From Bacillota bacterium (lineage in GTDB: Bacteria > Bacillota > Clostridia > Lachnospirales > Lachnospiraceae), in assembly GCA_023415655.1 (NCBI GenBank), contig JAEZKD010000037.1:1-31005 (forward strand): a DNA stretch of 31,005 nucleotides. Direction: 5' to 3'. Shown piece after piece: positions 23,615-31,005 of the stretch; within the stretch, counting starts at the first letter, position 1; every line of letters begins with the position of its first letter. The translations under genes were made by a program, and so were the position numbers. The notes under the pieces were generated by a model, which had not been told where the DNA came from, did not search any database, and worked only from the letters and a program-made list of their open reading frames with translations.

Positions 23615-23881
23615 TTACTTTCTTAAGCCTAATTTAGCAATAAGGGTACGGTATCCTTCAAGATCAGTTTTCTTTAAGTATTCAAGTAAACCTTTTCTCT
23701 GACCTACCATCATAAGAAGACCTCTTCTTGAGTGATGATCCTTATTGTTGTCCTGTAAATGCTTTGTTAACTCAGTAATTCTTTCTGTTAATAAAGCGAT
23801 CTGAACTTCTGGTGAACCAGTATCGTTTGCAGTTCTACCGTAAGCTGCAATAATTTCCTGTTTTTTCTCTTTGCTAATCAT
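23615..23881 (-). CDS. rpsO: 30S ribosomal protein S15
   Basis: The 88-residue product is a full-length S15, with DTGSPEVQIALLTERI, the HHSRRGLL RNA-binding loop and the closing YLKKTDLEGYRTLIAKLGLRK segment in place. S15 binds the 16S central domain early in 30S assembly. AGGAGG lies eight bases before the ATG. It is monocistronic: a promoter and a possible autoregulatory leader lie upstream and a terminator downstream. In most Firmicutes pnp follows directly; here folT, folC and a DUF362-like gene come first. Confidence 0.98.
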   Translation of the reverse strand: MISKEKKQEIIAAYGRTANDTGSPEVQIALLTERITELTKHLQDNNKDHHSRRGLLMMVGQRKGLLEYLKKTDLEGYRTLIAKLGLRK

Positions 23882-23911
23882 GGATTAGTCCTCCTAAATA
23901 TTTTTTATAAT

Positions 23912-23940
23912 CACCAAGCACCAAGAATAAGGTCGGAGTG
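23912..23940 (-). promoter_or_regulatory. Possible S15 autoregulatory leader hairpin
   Basis: In the rpsO leader RNA CACU pairs with GGUG, followed by a small internal loop and an inner GACC/GGU helix around an 8-base loop, 30 bases ahead of the start. S15 commonly represses its own mRNA in Firmicutes through such short helices. The match is structural only. Confidence 0.35.
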
Positions 23941-23975
23941 TCCATATACTGAGCGCCGGCTATTACACAAGTTAG

Positions 23976-24005
23976 ATAATATCACATTTCGTTGTTATTT
24001 GTAAA
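23976..24005 (-). promoter_or_regulatory. Promoter of rpsO
   Basis: TTTACA, an 18-base spacer and TATTAT with a TGA extension read toward rpsO, giving a leader of about 85 bases. Confidence 0.55.
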
Positions 24006-24015
24006 GGCTTAATTA

Positions 24016-25422
24016 TTATATCTTTTGGTACCTTGTTAACAAATCATACAATTTTTGAGTCCCTTGTTCCAGTTTCTCCTCTGTCAAATTCGCAAATCCA
24101 AGTAAAATAGTTGGTTCCTTGGTACGTTCCCCCGAAAGGAAATGGCGATTCAGACCATACAATTGTATTCCCTCTTTGTAAGCAGCTTGAATGAGCTCTT
24201 CTTCTGTCCAGGTGATATGAAACTCCACCACCAGGTGTAGCCCTGCATACTCCCCTGTGATTGTGATAGAAGCTCCAAACACCTTTAATGCTCGTAATAA
24301 CGCATCGTGCTTTGCTTTATAGCATGTTCTCATCTTATTGAGATGTCGTTCAAAAAAACCACCATTGATAAATTTACACATCATCGCCTGATCAATTCGT
24401 GATACCGTACAAGCATAATATGAGAAGGATTGTTGATAACGCTCCATCAGCTGTTTCGGAAGTACCATATAGCCCATACGAATGGCTGGTGCGATTGCTC
24501 TTGAGAAGGTTCCAATATAGATTACTCTACCATGAAGATCTAATCCCTGCAAGGAAGGTATAGGCTTCCCTTTGTAACGAAATTCGGAATCGTGATCATC
24601 TTCAATGATATAACGATTTCCCTTTTCCATCGCCCACGCTAATAATTGCATTCGTCGACTAATCGGCATAATCACTCCAAGAGGATATTGATGAGTCGGT
24701 GTAAGGTAACAGAGGTTTGCACTGTCTTTTGCCAATCTCTCTAAGTCCATGCCATCCTTCTTCACTGGAATTTTACTCACTTCAAAGCCAAGTCCAGAAA
24801 ATATCTCATAAGCCCTTTTATAAGAAGGATTCTCCATTGCAATCTGACGCTCTGGTTGTAAAATCTGTGCAAGTAACTGAAGCAGATAATCAGTTCCAGC
24901 ACCTATGATGATCTGCGATGCCTCAACATTCACTCTTCGGGAAGAATGCAGATAATTCCCAATCGCCTCACGTAGGCTTAAGTCTCCTTGGCTTTCTCCA
25001 AGCAAAAACAACTGTTGATTCATATCATTCATACATTGGTTATACAGTCTTCTTAAGGTCGCAAATGGAAACTGAGTCATATCAATAGAAAAGGGTGAAA
25101 AATCAAAGGCAGGCTTTTCTTGATGCTTAACCACCTTCTGATAACTCATCATCTTTTTTTTAGGTAGCTCTACCAGATCCCCCACCTGCGAGACATAGTA
25201 CCCACTCTTTGGTTTCGAGTGTATGTATCCTTCTGAGATCAACTGACTATAGGCAAGCTCCACCGTACTTCTGCTGATTTGCAGATTACTACTTAAACTC
25301 CTGGAAGAGGGTAGTTTCGTATTTACGGTGAGCTTACCTATTCTAATTTCATTTTTTACGTACTGATAGATCTGCTCGTACAATGGAACAGACGCCCCGG
25401 GATCTAAGGGGATAATTAGCAT
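24016..25422 (-). CDS. MocR/GabR-type transcription regulator with altered PLP site
   Basis: The N-terminal GntR winged helix (about 12-80: PLYEQIYQYVKNEI, LPSSRSLS, SRSTVELAYSQLISEGY) is joined to an aminotransferase-like domain (about 110-465). The aminotransferase signatures TPTHQYPLG, IIEDDHDSEFRY and GTFSRAIAPAIRMGY are recognisable. MocR proteins normally hold pyridoxal phosphate on the lysine of GTFSK; here that residue is R308, and the usual tyrosine of EDDYDSEF is H277. It may therefore bind another ligand or none. Its AAGGAG ribosome site contains the ribF stop codon, so it is translationally coupled to ribF. No PdxS/PdxT genes adjoin it, so a PdxR role has no support from context. 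Confidence 0.9.
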   Translation of the reverse strand: MLIIPLDPGASVPLYEQIYQYVKNEIRIGKLTVNTKLPSSRSLSSNLQISRSTVELAYSQLISEGYIHSKPKSGYYVSQVGDLVELPKKKMMSYQKVVKHQEKPAFDFSPFSIDMTQFPFATLRRLYNQCMNDMNQQLFLLGESQGDLSLREAIGNYLHSSRRVNVEASQIIIGAGTDYLLQLLAQILQPERQIAMENPSYKRAYEIFSGLGFEVSKIPVKKDGMDLERLAKDSANLCYLTPTHQYPLGVIMPISRRMQLLAWAMEKGNRYIIEDDHDSEFRYKGKPIPSLQGLDLHGRVIYIGTFSRAIAPAIRMGYMVLPKQLMERYQQSFSYYACTVSRIDQAMMCKFINGGFFERHLNKMRTCYKAKHDALLRALKVFGASITITGEYAGLHLVVEFHITWTEEELIQAAYKEGIQLYGLNRHFLSGERTKEPTILLGFANLTEEKLEQGTQKLYDLLTRYQKI

Positions 25423-25434
25423 ACCAACAACTCC

Positions 25435-26364
25435 TTAAGGTAACAACTTAAGTTCAAAGTATTTTTTGGCAAATTCAATATCCTTTTGCATGTGTTTCTG
25501 TAATTCCTCAATGGAATCGAATTTTTCCTCACCACGCTCATAAGTATACAGTTCTACCTCAATTTCTTGACCATACAATTCTCCATGATAGTCAAGCATG
25601 TAGGATTCTACTACGATTTGTTCACCCTCATCTACGGTAGGATTGGTTCCTATGTTCGTAACAGCCTTATATGCTTTGTCACCAACACGAACAACTGAGG
25701 CATAGACTCCCTTTGGTGGTAACAGCTTAAGTTCTGGTGGGATGAGATTGACGGTAGGAACGCCAATGGTACGGCCAAGTTTTCTTCCGTGCACCACCTC
25801 TCCCATAATGGTATAAGGGTGGCCAAGCATCTCATTCACATACTCAATATGTCCTTGTTTTAGCTCATCGCGAATCCTTGTACTACTAATTGCCTCACCA
25901 TCTAACATAAGTTTGTCACATACAATCAATTCATATCCATAAATCGAGGCATACTCCTTTAGCATCGTAATGTCACCACGACGCTTCGATCCAAAGCGAT
26001 AATCATTACCAACCACGATGACTTTAGCATCCAATTGCGCAATTAGCACTTTTTCAATAAATTCTTCCGGCTCCATACTAGCAGATTCCCTCGTAAAAGG
26101 ATAGGAAATGAGCACCTTAGGCCCATGTGCCAATAACAAAGCCTTCTTCTCCTCCTCGGTATAGATCAGCTTAATTTCACGATCCGAAAAAAGATTCCCT
26201 GGGTGATAATCAAAGGTAAACATAACAGAGGTATAACCAAGTGCCTCATACTTTGATAAATAGGAAAGTAAAAGTTGATGTCCTCGATGGAGGCCATCAA
26301 ACTTTCCTAAAGTTACACAGGTATTATGAAATCGAAATTCGGATTTACCATAAATGTATTCCAT
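25435..26364 (-). CDS. ribF: Bifunctional riboflavin kinase / FAD synthetase
   Basis: The 309-residue product has the expected two domains. An N-terminal nucleotidyltransferase (about 1-160) carries LGKFDGLHRGHQ, the RFGSKRRGD loop and ISSTRIRDELKQG. A C-terminal riboflavin kinase (about 180-305) carries RTIGVPTVNL and PPKGVYA. It converts riboflavin to FMN and then FAD. A weak GAG-type ribosome site precedes the ATG, 17 bases after truB. Position within the infB-rbfA-nrnA-truB-ribF operon is standard for Firmicutes. Its stop is merged with the ribosome site of the MocR gene. Confidence 0.97.
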   Translation of the reverse strand: MEYIYGKSEFRFHNTCVTLGKFDGLHRGHQLLLSYLSKYEALGYTSVMFTFDYHPGNLFSDREIKLIYTEEEKKALLLAHGPKVLISYPFTRESASMEPEEFIEKVLIAQLDAKVIVVGNDYRFGSKRRGDITMLKEYASIYGYELIVCDKLMLDGEAISSTRIRDELKQGHIEYVNEMLGHPYTIMGEVVHGRKLGRTIGVPTVNLIPPELKLLPPKGVYASVVRVGDKAYKAVTNIGTNPTVDEGEQIVVESYMLDYHGELYGQEIEVELYTYERGEEKFDSIEELQKHMQKDIEFAKKYFELKLLP

Positions 26365-26381
26365 TACTTTTTCTCAACTTT

Positions 26382-27308
26382 CTATTGCAAAAACATTTTG
26401 ACTGGTTTAAAACATTGTTCTTTTTCTCTATACTTATAGAGACCAGTAAATGTATTCTTACAATCATAGACGCGTATTTCCATATTACGCACCAAATCTA
26501 CATTTTGTTCGAATTTCAATTGACCTAATAAAAGCAAGTTACCATTATATAGATATTTTTCTGCTTCCGCAGTAACGACTGCTTTTGGCAGATTTAGAAA
26601 CATCGAGTCTACGCAGCGTAGAAACATATTACTTTGATTTTGTTCCATCAACTTACTAATCTGTTCTAATCTAAGACTCTCAGAAAGTTCAAATACACTT
26701 ACTTTCGTACGTAGTAGACTTTTCATACAGCCACCACAGGAGAGCGCTTCTCCAATGTCCTTACATAAGGTTCGAATGTAGGTCCCCTTGGAGCAGCTTA
26801 CTGACATCTTAACTGCCTGAACATACTCAGGAGCATCTTCCTGCATCTCATATTCCAGGATATCAATGGCATGTATGGTAACTGTTCTTGCCTTGCGCTC
26901 TACTACCTTACCTTGGCGAGCAAGATCATACAAGCGTTGTCCATTCACCTTAATGGCTGAATACATCGGTGGAACTTGATCATACGTACCGATAAAAGAA
27001 CGAATGCATCGTTTTACTTCTTCCTTTGTCACTGTAACTGGTGAAGTTGTCAGAATCGTGCCAGTCATGTCCTCTGTATCTGTTGTAACACCAAGATAGA
27101 GTACTGCTTCATATACCTTATCCTTATCCGTGAGTAAATCACAAAGCTTAGTAGCATTTCCAACACAAACTGGTAAAACTCCTTCCGCATCTGGATCGAG
27201 CGTTCCAGTATGACCTATTTTCCTCGTTTTTAATATGCCACGAAGCTTTGCACAAACATCAAAGGAAGTAAAGCCCTTTTCTTTATAAACATTTATTATT
27301 CCATTCAT
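26382..27308 (-). CDS. truB: tRNA pseudouridine(55) synthase
   Basis: The 308-residue TruB has the catalytic motif GHTGTLDPDAEGVLPVCVG (about residues 33-51) with the nucleophilic aspartate in TLDPDA, plus KVYEAVLYLGVTTDTEDMTG and a C-terminal PUA-like region. It makes the universal pseudouridine at position 55 of the tRNA T-arm and acts as a tRNA chaperone. The start ATG follows AGGT. It lies 30 bases after nrnA and 17 bases before ribF, in a single operon. Confidence 0.97.
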   Translation of the reverse strand: MNGIINVYKEKGFTSFDVCAKLRGILKTRKIGHTGTLDPDAEGVLPVCVGNATKLCDLLTDKDKVYEAVLYLGVTTDTEDMTGTILTTSPVTVTKEEVKRCIRSFIGTYDQVPPMYSAIKVNGQRLYDLARQGKVVERKARTVTIHAIDILEYEMQEDAPEYVQAVKMSVSCSKGTYIRTLCKDIGEALSCGGCMKSLLRTKVSVFELSESLRLEQISKLMEQNQSNMFLRCVDSMFLNLPKAVVTAEAEKYLYNGNLLLLGQLKFEQNVDLVRNMEIRVYDCKNTFTGLYKYREKEQCFKPVKMFLQ

Positions 27309-27338
27309 CTACAAGTTTACCTAACTTTTAAGTCAATC

Positions 27339-28313
27339 TTATTCGTTGTTATTTTTATTTAATTGATGCTCAATTCCAATCGTTAAATTATTGATGACAT
27401 CATGAAAGGATCCCTTCATGCTACAGCCAGCAGCCTTAACATGACCTCCCCCTCCAAAGAACACTGCAATCTTACTAACATCAACAATTCCATTGGAGCG
27501 CATACTTACTTTATATTCTTGAACTCCCTCTTCTCGCACAAAAATAGCCACTTCTACGCCCTTTGTCACTCGAAGCTGGTCAATGACTCCATCCAAATCC
27601 GAAGGTACTACGCCATAAAAAAGCTGCTCTTTTTTACTAATACTTCCGATGATCACTTTGCCATCCATCACAAGAAAGCTTTCCATCAAGCAACGTCCAA
27701 GAATCTGATTCTGAAGATAAGTCTTCTGATAAAAGGTTTCGTCAATAATCTTAGAAGGTTGTGCTCCTAAACTAATTAATTTGCCAGCGATGCACATTGT
27801 CTTCTCGGAGGTATTCGAGTGCTTAAAAACACCCGTATCATGCACGATTCCTAGATACCATGCAGTTGCTGTGGATGCTGGAATTTGGTCTACCTCACTT
27901 AAGCCAAATAAAACCTCGCAAGTTGAACTTGCTTCAGGTATGATAATGGTCTTATGGGCAAAGCCTGTATTGCTAATATGATGATCAATATTGATTACCA
28001 TCGTTGCTTCTTTGGCATACTTTTGTGCTTCTCCAAGACGATCTAGGCTGCCACAATCTAGTGCAAAGAAAACATCATAAGGTTTCGCATCCGGATAATC
28101 ACTCTTAACTTGCTTTACTCCTTCTAAGAATTGAAAGGAATCTGGTATTGATTCAAGATAGAGATCAATTACTTTACTGCCGTCTTGATTATAATTTGCA
28201 ACTAGATATTCGTAAAGACCTACACAGGAGCCCACGCAATCCCCATCTGGTCGTACGTGGCCTGTGATTCCTATGCGCTGTGCCTTTTGTAATAATGTTT
28301 CAAAATCCTTCAA
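27339..28313 (-). CDS. nrnA: Bifunctional oligoribonuclease / pAp phosphatase (DHH-DHHA1)
   Basis: The 324-residue DHH-superfamily phosphoesterase has metal ligands in GHVRPDGDCVGS (H19, D23, D25), DCGS near 87, the DHH box IDHHISN near 111-117, and the DHHA1 substrate-binding GGGGHVKAAG near 295-304. NrnA degrades 2-5-nucleotide RNAs and removes the 3'-phosphate of pAp, taking the place of Orn in Firmicutes. It can finish c-di-GMP breakdown by cutting pGpG, which is relevant to the two GGDEF genes in the window. The start is TTG, fixed by an in-frame stop just upstream and an AAGGGG site. Confidence 0.95.
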   Translation of the reverse strand: MKDFETLLQKAQRIGITGHVRPDGDCVGSCVGLYEYLVANYNQDGSKVIDLYLESIPDSFQFLEGVKQVKSDYPDAKPYDVFFALDCGSLDRLGEAQKYAKEATMVINIDHHISNTGFAHKTIIIPEASSTCEVLFGLSEVDQIPASTATAWYLGIVHDTGVFKHSNTSEKTMCIAGKLISLGAQPSKIIDETFYQKTYLQNQILGRCLMESFLVMDGKVIIGSISKKEQLFYGVVPSDLDGVIDQLRVTKGVEVAIFVREEGVQEYKVSMRSNGIVDVSKIAVFFGGGGHVKAAGCSMKGSFHDVINNLTIGIEHQLNKNNNE

Positions 28314-28340
28314 TCAACCACCCCTTCATCTAACGTTCCT

Positions 28341-28700
28341 TTAATTAATATCTTTATTCACCTCATCAATGAGACGGCTCATATTAACACCGTATTCGAT
28401 TGACTGATCAACCACGAAGTGTAATTCTGGAGTATTACGTAAGTTGATACTACGAGCAAGTGCGCTACGTAAAAATGGTGCCGCGGATTTTAATCCACGA
28501 AGTGTATCCATCTGAGATTGCTCATCCCCTAATACGCTAATATAAACCTTAGCAGTTTTAAGATCCGGAGCAACTTCTACATTCACAATACTTGTCATAG
28601 GGTTGATTCTAGGGTCTTTTAGTTCCCTAGAAATCAACATGCTTAACTCTTTTTGCACTTCTTGATTAATTCTGGTGTTCTTAATACTGTTCTTTCTCAT
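28341..28700 (-). CDS. rbfA: 30S ribosome-binding factor A
   Basis: The 119-residue product is a full-length RbfA with a KH-like fold: RINQEVQKELSMLISRELKDPRI at the start and the KVYISVLGDEQS strand. It binds immature 30S subunits and aids 16S 5'-end maturation. An AGGT-type ribosome site precedes the ATG. It lies 35 bases after infB and is followed by nrnA after 27 bases, the standard Firmicute order. Confidence 0.96.
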   Translation of the reverse strand: MRKNSIKNTRINQEVQKELSMLISRELKDPRINPMTSIVNVEVAPDLKTAKVYISVLGDEQSQMDTLRGLKSAAPFLRSALARSINLRNTPELHFVVDQSIEYGVNMSRLIDEVNKDIN

Positions 28701-28735
28701 ATTACACCTAAACCTTCCTTACGATTGGCATTGTT

Positions 28736-31005
28736 CTATCGAGGAACCTCAACCATCATGTAGAACTCAATCTGGTCAAATTCCTGAACATCATTGAATT
28801 TCTCGAATACAATACCACATTCATAACCCTTCGCAACTTCTTTCACATCATCCTTCACACGTTTTAAGGAAGCCAAAGGTCCATCGAAAATCTGTGTTCC
28901 TTCACGAGTGATACGTGCAGAACAACCACGTACTGCTTTACCATCGAGAATATAAGAACCTGCAATCGTACCGATACCAGATGCCTTAAAGGTAGCACGA
29001 ATTTCTCCATGTCCAATTACCTTTTCTTCAAAGGTTGGATCTAACATACCCTTCATCGCTGCTTCTACGTCTTCAATTGCGTTATAGATGACACGGTATA
29101 ATCTCATATCAACCTTTTCACGCTCTGCAGTCTCTCTTGCCATATTATCAGGACGAACATTAAATCCGATGATAATCGCATTCGAAGTACTTGCAAGAGT
29201 TACGTCAGATTCATTGATTGCACCAACACCACCGTGGATGACACGAACTGCAACTTCATCATTGCTTAACTTCACAAGACTCTGTTTTACTGCTTCCACA
29301 GAACCCTGAACATCTGCTTTGATAATGATATTAAGTTCTTTAATCTCACCAGCTTTGATCTGAGAGAATAAGCCATCTAAAGATAGTTTAGCCTTAGTAT
29401 CTGCTAATAAACGTTCTCTTCCCTGGAAGATAAATGCTTCAGAGATTGTACGTGCTTCTTTTTCACTATCCGTAGCAACAAAGGTTTCTCCTGCATTTGG
29501 AACGGAATTTAAACCAAGGATTTCAACTGGTGTAGATGGAGTCGCTTCTTTTACTCTTCTACCCTTATCATCCATCATCGCACGAACCTTACCATAGGAA
29601 GCTCCGATTGCGATATTATCTCCAACCTGTAACGTACCCTTTTGAACAAGAATGGTAGCAACAGTACCACGACCCTTATCAAGCTCAGCTTCGATAACGA
29701 TACCTCTTGCTTTACGATTTGGATTTGCTTTTAATTCTAACAATTCTGCTGTTAATACAATCATTTCAAGAAGCTGTGGAATACCTTCCTTCGTATGTGC
29801 AGATACAGGAACAAAGATAGTATCACCACCCCAGTCTTCTGCAACAAGTTCATACTCAGTTAATTCTTGCTTCACTTTTTCAATATTTGCACTAGGTTTA
29901 TCAATCTTATTCACTGCTACAATAATCTGAACCCCAGCTGCTTTTGCATGGCTGATTGCTTCTACTGTCTGAGGCATCACACCATCGTCTGCTGCTACTA
30001 CTAGGATTGCAATATCTGTAGATTTCGCACCACGCATTCTCATCGAAGTAAATGCTTCATGCCCTGGTGTATCAAGGAAGGTAATCAACTCTCCATTGAT
30101 TTCAACCTGGTAAGCACCAATGTGCTGTGTAATACCACCAGCTTCTTTTGCTGTAACATTCGTTGCACGGATCGCATCCAGAAGAGAAGTTTTACCATGG
30201 TCAACGTGACCCATAACACATACAACTGGAGGACGTTTTTCCATTAATTCCTCGGCTTCTTCGTCTTCTTTTAGTAATTCTTCTACCTTATCTACAACAA
30301 CTTCTTTTTCAACAATGCAATTATATTCAAGTGCAATTTCTTCAGCTTCTTCAAATGTAATTTCTGAGTTGATGGAAACCATCTTACCAGCTAAGAAAAG
30401 CTTTTTCACAACCGCAGAAGGAACTAATTTCATCTTGTCTGCAAGCTCTTTGATGGTTACAATTTCAGGAATTGTAACTGTCTTGATTTCATCTTCTTTT
30501 GGCTGCTCTAGAACTACTGGTTTTGGCATGATAAATGCGCCTTTACGATTTGGATCCTTTCTCTTAGATACTTTTGTATCCTCATCCGTATCTCTATCGA
30601 TGCGACGATCTCTATTCTTATCACGACTACGATCGTTGAATGCTGCTGCTCTTTGTTCCTTTGTCAACTCATTCGCTAAATCTGATTTGATACTTGGCTT
30701 TTCAGTGCCTCTTGCATCGGTTCTTCTCTTATCACCAAAGCTACGATTGCCATAACCAGCATCTTTATCTTTATCAAAGCCTCCACCAAAGTTTCCACCA
30801 CGCTGTCCGCCGTAGCTTCCCTGGCCACCAGATCTTTGACCATATCCGCCCTGACCTTGTGGACGATCTCCATACGGTCTGTTTTGTCCTTGTGGACGGT
30901 CTCCATATGGTCTTCTCTCTCCACTTTGTCCCTGTGGACGATCTCCATATGGTCTATTTTGTCCTTGTGGACGATCTCCATATGGTCTATTTTGTCCTTG
31001 TGGAC
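28736..31005 (-). CDS. infB: Translation initiation factor IF-2, 5' end outside the window
   Basis: The frame is open from the stop to the right edge, giving 755 visible residues without the true start. The C-terminal part is canonical: IF2 N-terminal domain (PEIVTIKELADKMKL), then the GTPase with G1 GHVDHGKTS, G3 DTPGHEAF, G4 NKID and G5 SAHT, then domains II to IV ending at VEVPR. The visible N-terminal part is unusual: a glycine/arginine/glutamine-rich tract (about the first 100 visible residues) opens with tandem RPQGQNRPYGD units, then a GG-rich stretch, then charged linker. IF-2 N-terminal regions vary in length among bacteria and are disordered. IF-2 places initiator fMet-tRNA on the 30S and drives subunit joining. 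Confidence 0.97.
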   Translation of the reverse strand, partial: PQGQNRPYGDRPQGQNRPYGDRPQGQSGERRPYGDRPQGQNRPYGDRPQGQGGYGQRSGGQGSYGGQRGGNFGGGFDKDKDAGYGNRSFGDKRRTDARGTEKPSIKSDLANELTKEQRAAAFNDRSRDKNRDRRIDRDTDEDTKVSKRKDPNRKGAFIMPKPVVLEQPKEDEIKTVTIPEIVTIKELADKMKLVPSAVVKKLFLAGKMVSINSEITFEEAEEIALEYNCIVEKEVVVDKVEELLKEDEEAEELMEKRPPVVCVMGHVDHGKTSLLDAIRATNVTAKEAGGITQHIGAYQVEINGELITFLDTPGHEAFTSMRMRGAKSTDIAILVVAADDGVMPQTVEAISHAKAAGVQIIVAVNKIDKPSANIEKVKQELTEYELVAEDWGGDTIFVPVSAHTKEGIPQLLEMIVLTAELLELKANPNRKARGIVIEAELDKGRGTVATILVQKGTLQVGDNIAIGASYGKVRAMMDDKGRRVKEATPSTPVEILGLNSVPNAGETFVATDSEKEARTISEAFIFQGRERLLADTKAKLSLDGLFSQIKAGEIKELNIIIKADVQGSVEAVKQSLVKLSNDEVAVRVIHGGVGAINESDVTLASTSNAIIIGFNVRPDNMARETAEREKVDMRLYRVIYNAIEDVEAAMKGMLDPTFEEKVIGHGEIRATFKASGIGTIAGSYILDGKAVRGCSARITREGTQIFDGPLASLKRVKDDVKEVAKGYECGIVFEKFNDVQEFDQIEFYMMVEVPR
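30851..31005 (-). repeat. 33-bp in-frame tandem repeat in infB
   Basis: About four and a half units encode RPQGQNRPYGD. One unit has QSGER in place of QN, which lengthens it to 14 residues. Units are nearly identical at the DNA level, with mostly third-position changes. The array continues past the window edge. Confidence 0.9.

Noticed and set aside
30676..30981. A 101-codon minus-strand frame with repeats of MEIVHKDK type
   Set aside because: It is the infB repeat region read in another frame. The infB frame is open throughout and gives IF-2-like low-complexity sequence joined to the conserved part.
30851..31005. Regular 33-bp repeats suggesting a CRISPR array
   Set aside because: Units are directly adjacent without spacers and stay in frame with infB.

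Overview
The window looks like a chromosomal stretch from a low-GC anaerobic Firmicute. The closest fit is Lachnospiraceae (Clostridium cluster XIVa, Lachnoclostridium phytofermentans-like). The reasons are the split pyrB/pyrI pair, formate-THF ligase, a THF riboswitch on a folate ECF transporter, Gram-positive Shine-Dalgarno sites (AAAGGAG, GGAGG) and clean Firmicute housekeeping genes. This assignment comes from gene content and style, not from a database search. No rRNA, tRNA, CRISPR array, prophage or transposase is visible.

Layout: (1) 1-591, plus strand: the end of pyrB and all of pyrI. (2) 700-3214: fhs (minus) and a HAD phosphatase (plus), diverging from a shared region with a promoter for each. 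(3) 3230-3384: a 101-bp near-perfect inverted repeat, then a terminator. (4) 3496-8553, minus: a tight four-gene operon of two RimK-like ATP-grasp ligases followed by two tandem TPR-GGDEF proteins. This is the most unusual unit here. (5) 8704-14758, minus: ftsK/spoIIIE, uppP, a TepA/ClpP-like protease and an M16 peptidase. (6) 14830-16705, minus: a membrane-anchored EIIA-Glc-like protein and a PHP-domain hydrolase carrying an in-frame minisatellite. (7) 16878-23881, minus: pnp with a long leader hairpin, a DUF362-like protein, folC, folT under a THF riboswitch, and rpsO. (8) 24016-31005, minus: a MocR-type regulator, ribF, truB, nrnA, rbfA and the 3' part of infB, whose N-terminal region encodes an 11-residue tandem repeat.

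Regions 7 and 8 are the conserved translation/RNA-decay cluster (infB-rbfA-truB-ribF-rpsO-pnp). It is opened by a MocR gene between ribF and rpsO, and by folT, folC and a DUF362-like gene between rpsO and pnp. Folate is a second theme: fhs uses THF, folT imports folate, folC polyglutamylates it, and the riboswitch senses it.

Several starts were chosen from Shine-Dalgarno position and are shorter than the longest open frame: both the 3496-5121 GGDEF gene and the upstream ATP-grasp, the M16 peptidase, the EIIA-like gene, the PHP gene, pnp and folT. The best candidate for an undescribed system is the ATP-grasp/ATP-grasp/GGDEF/GGDEF operon. It recalls the c-di-GMP-linked RimK ribosome-modification system of Pseudomonas, but with synthase-type domains and a duplicated ligase.
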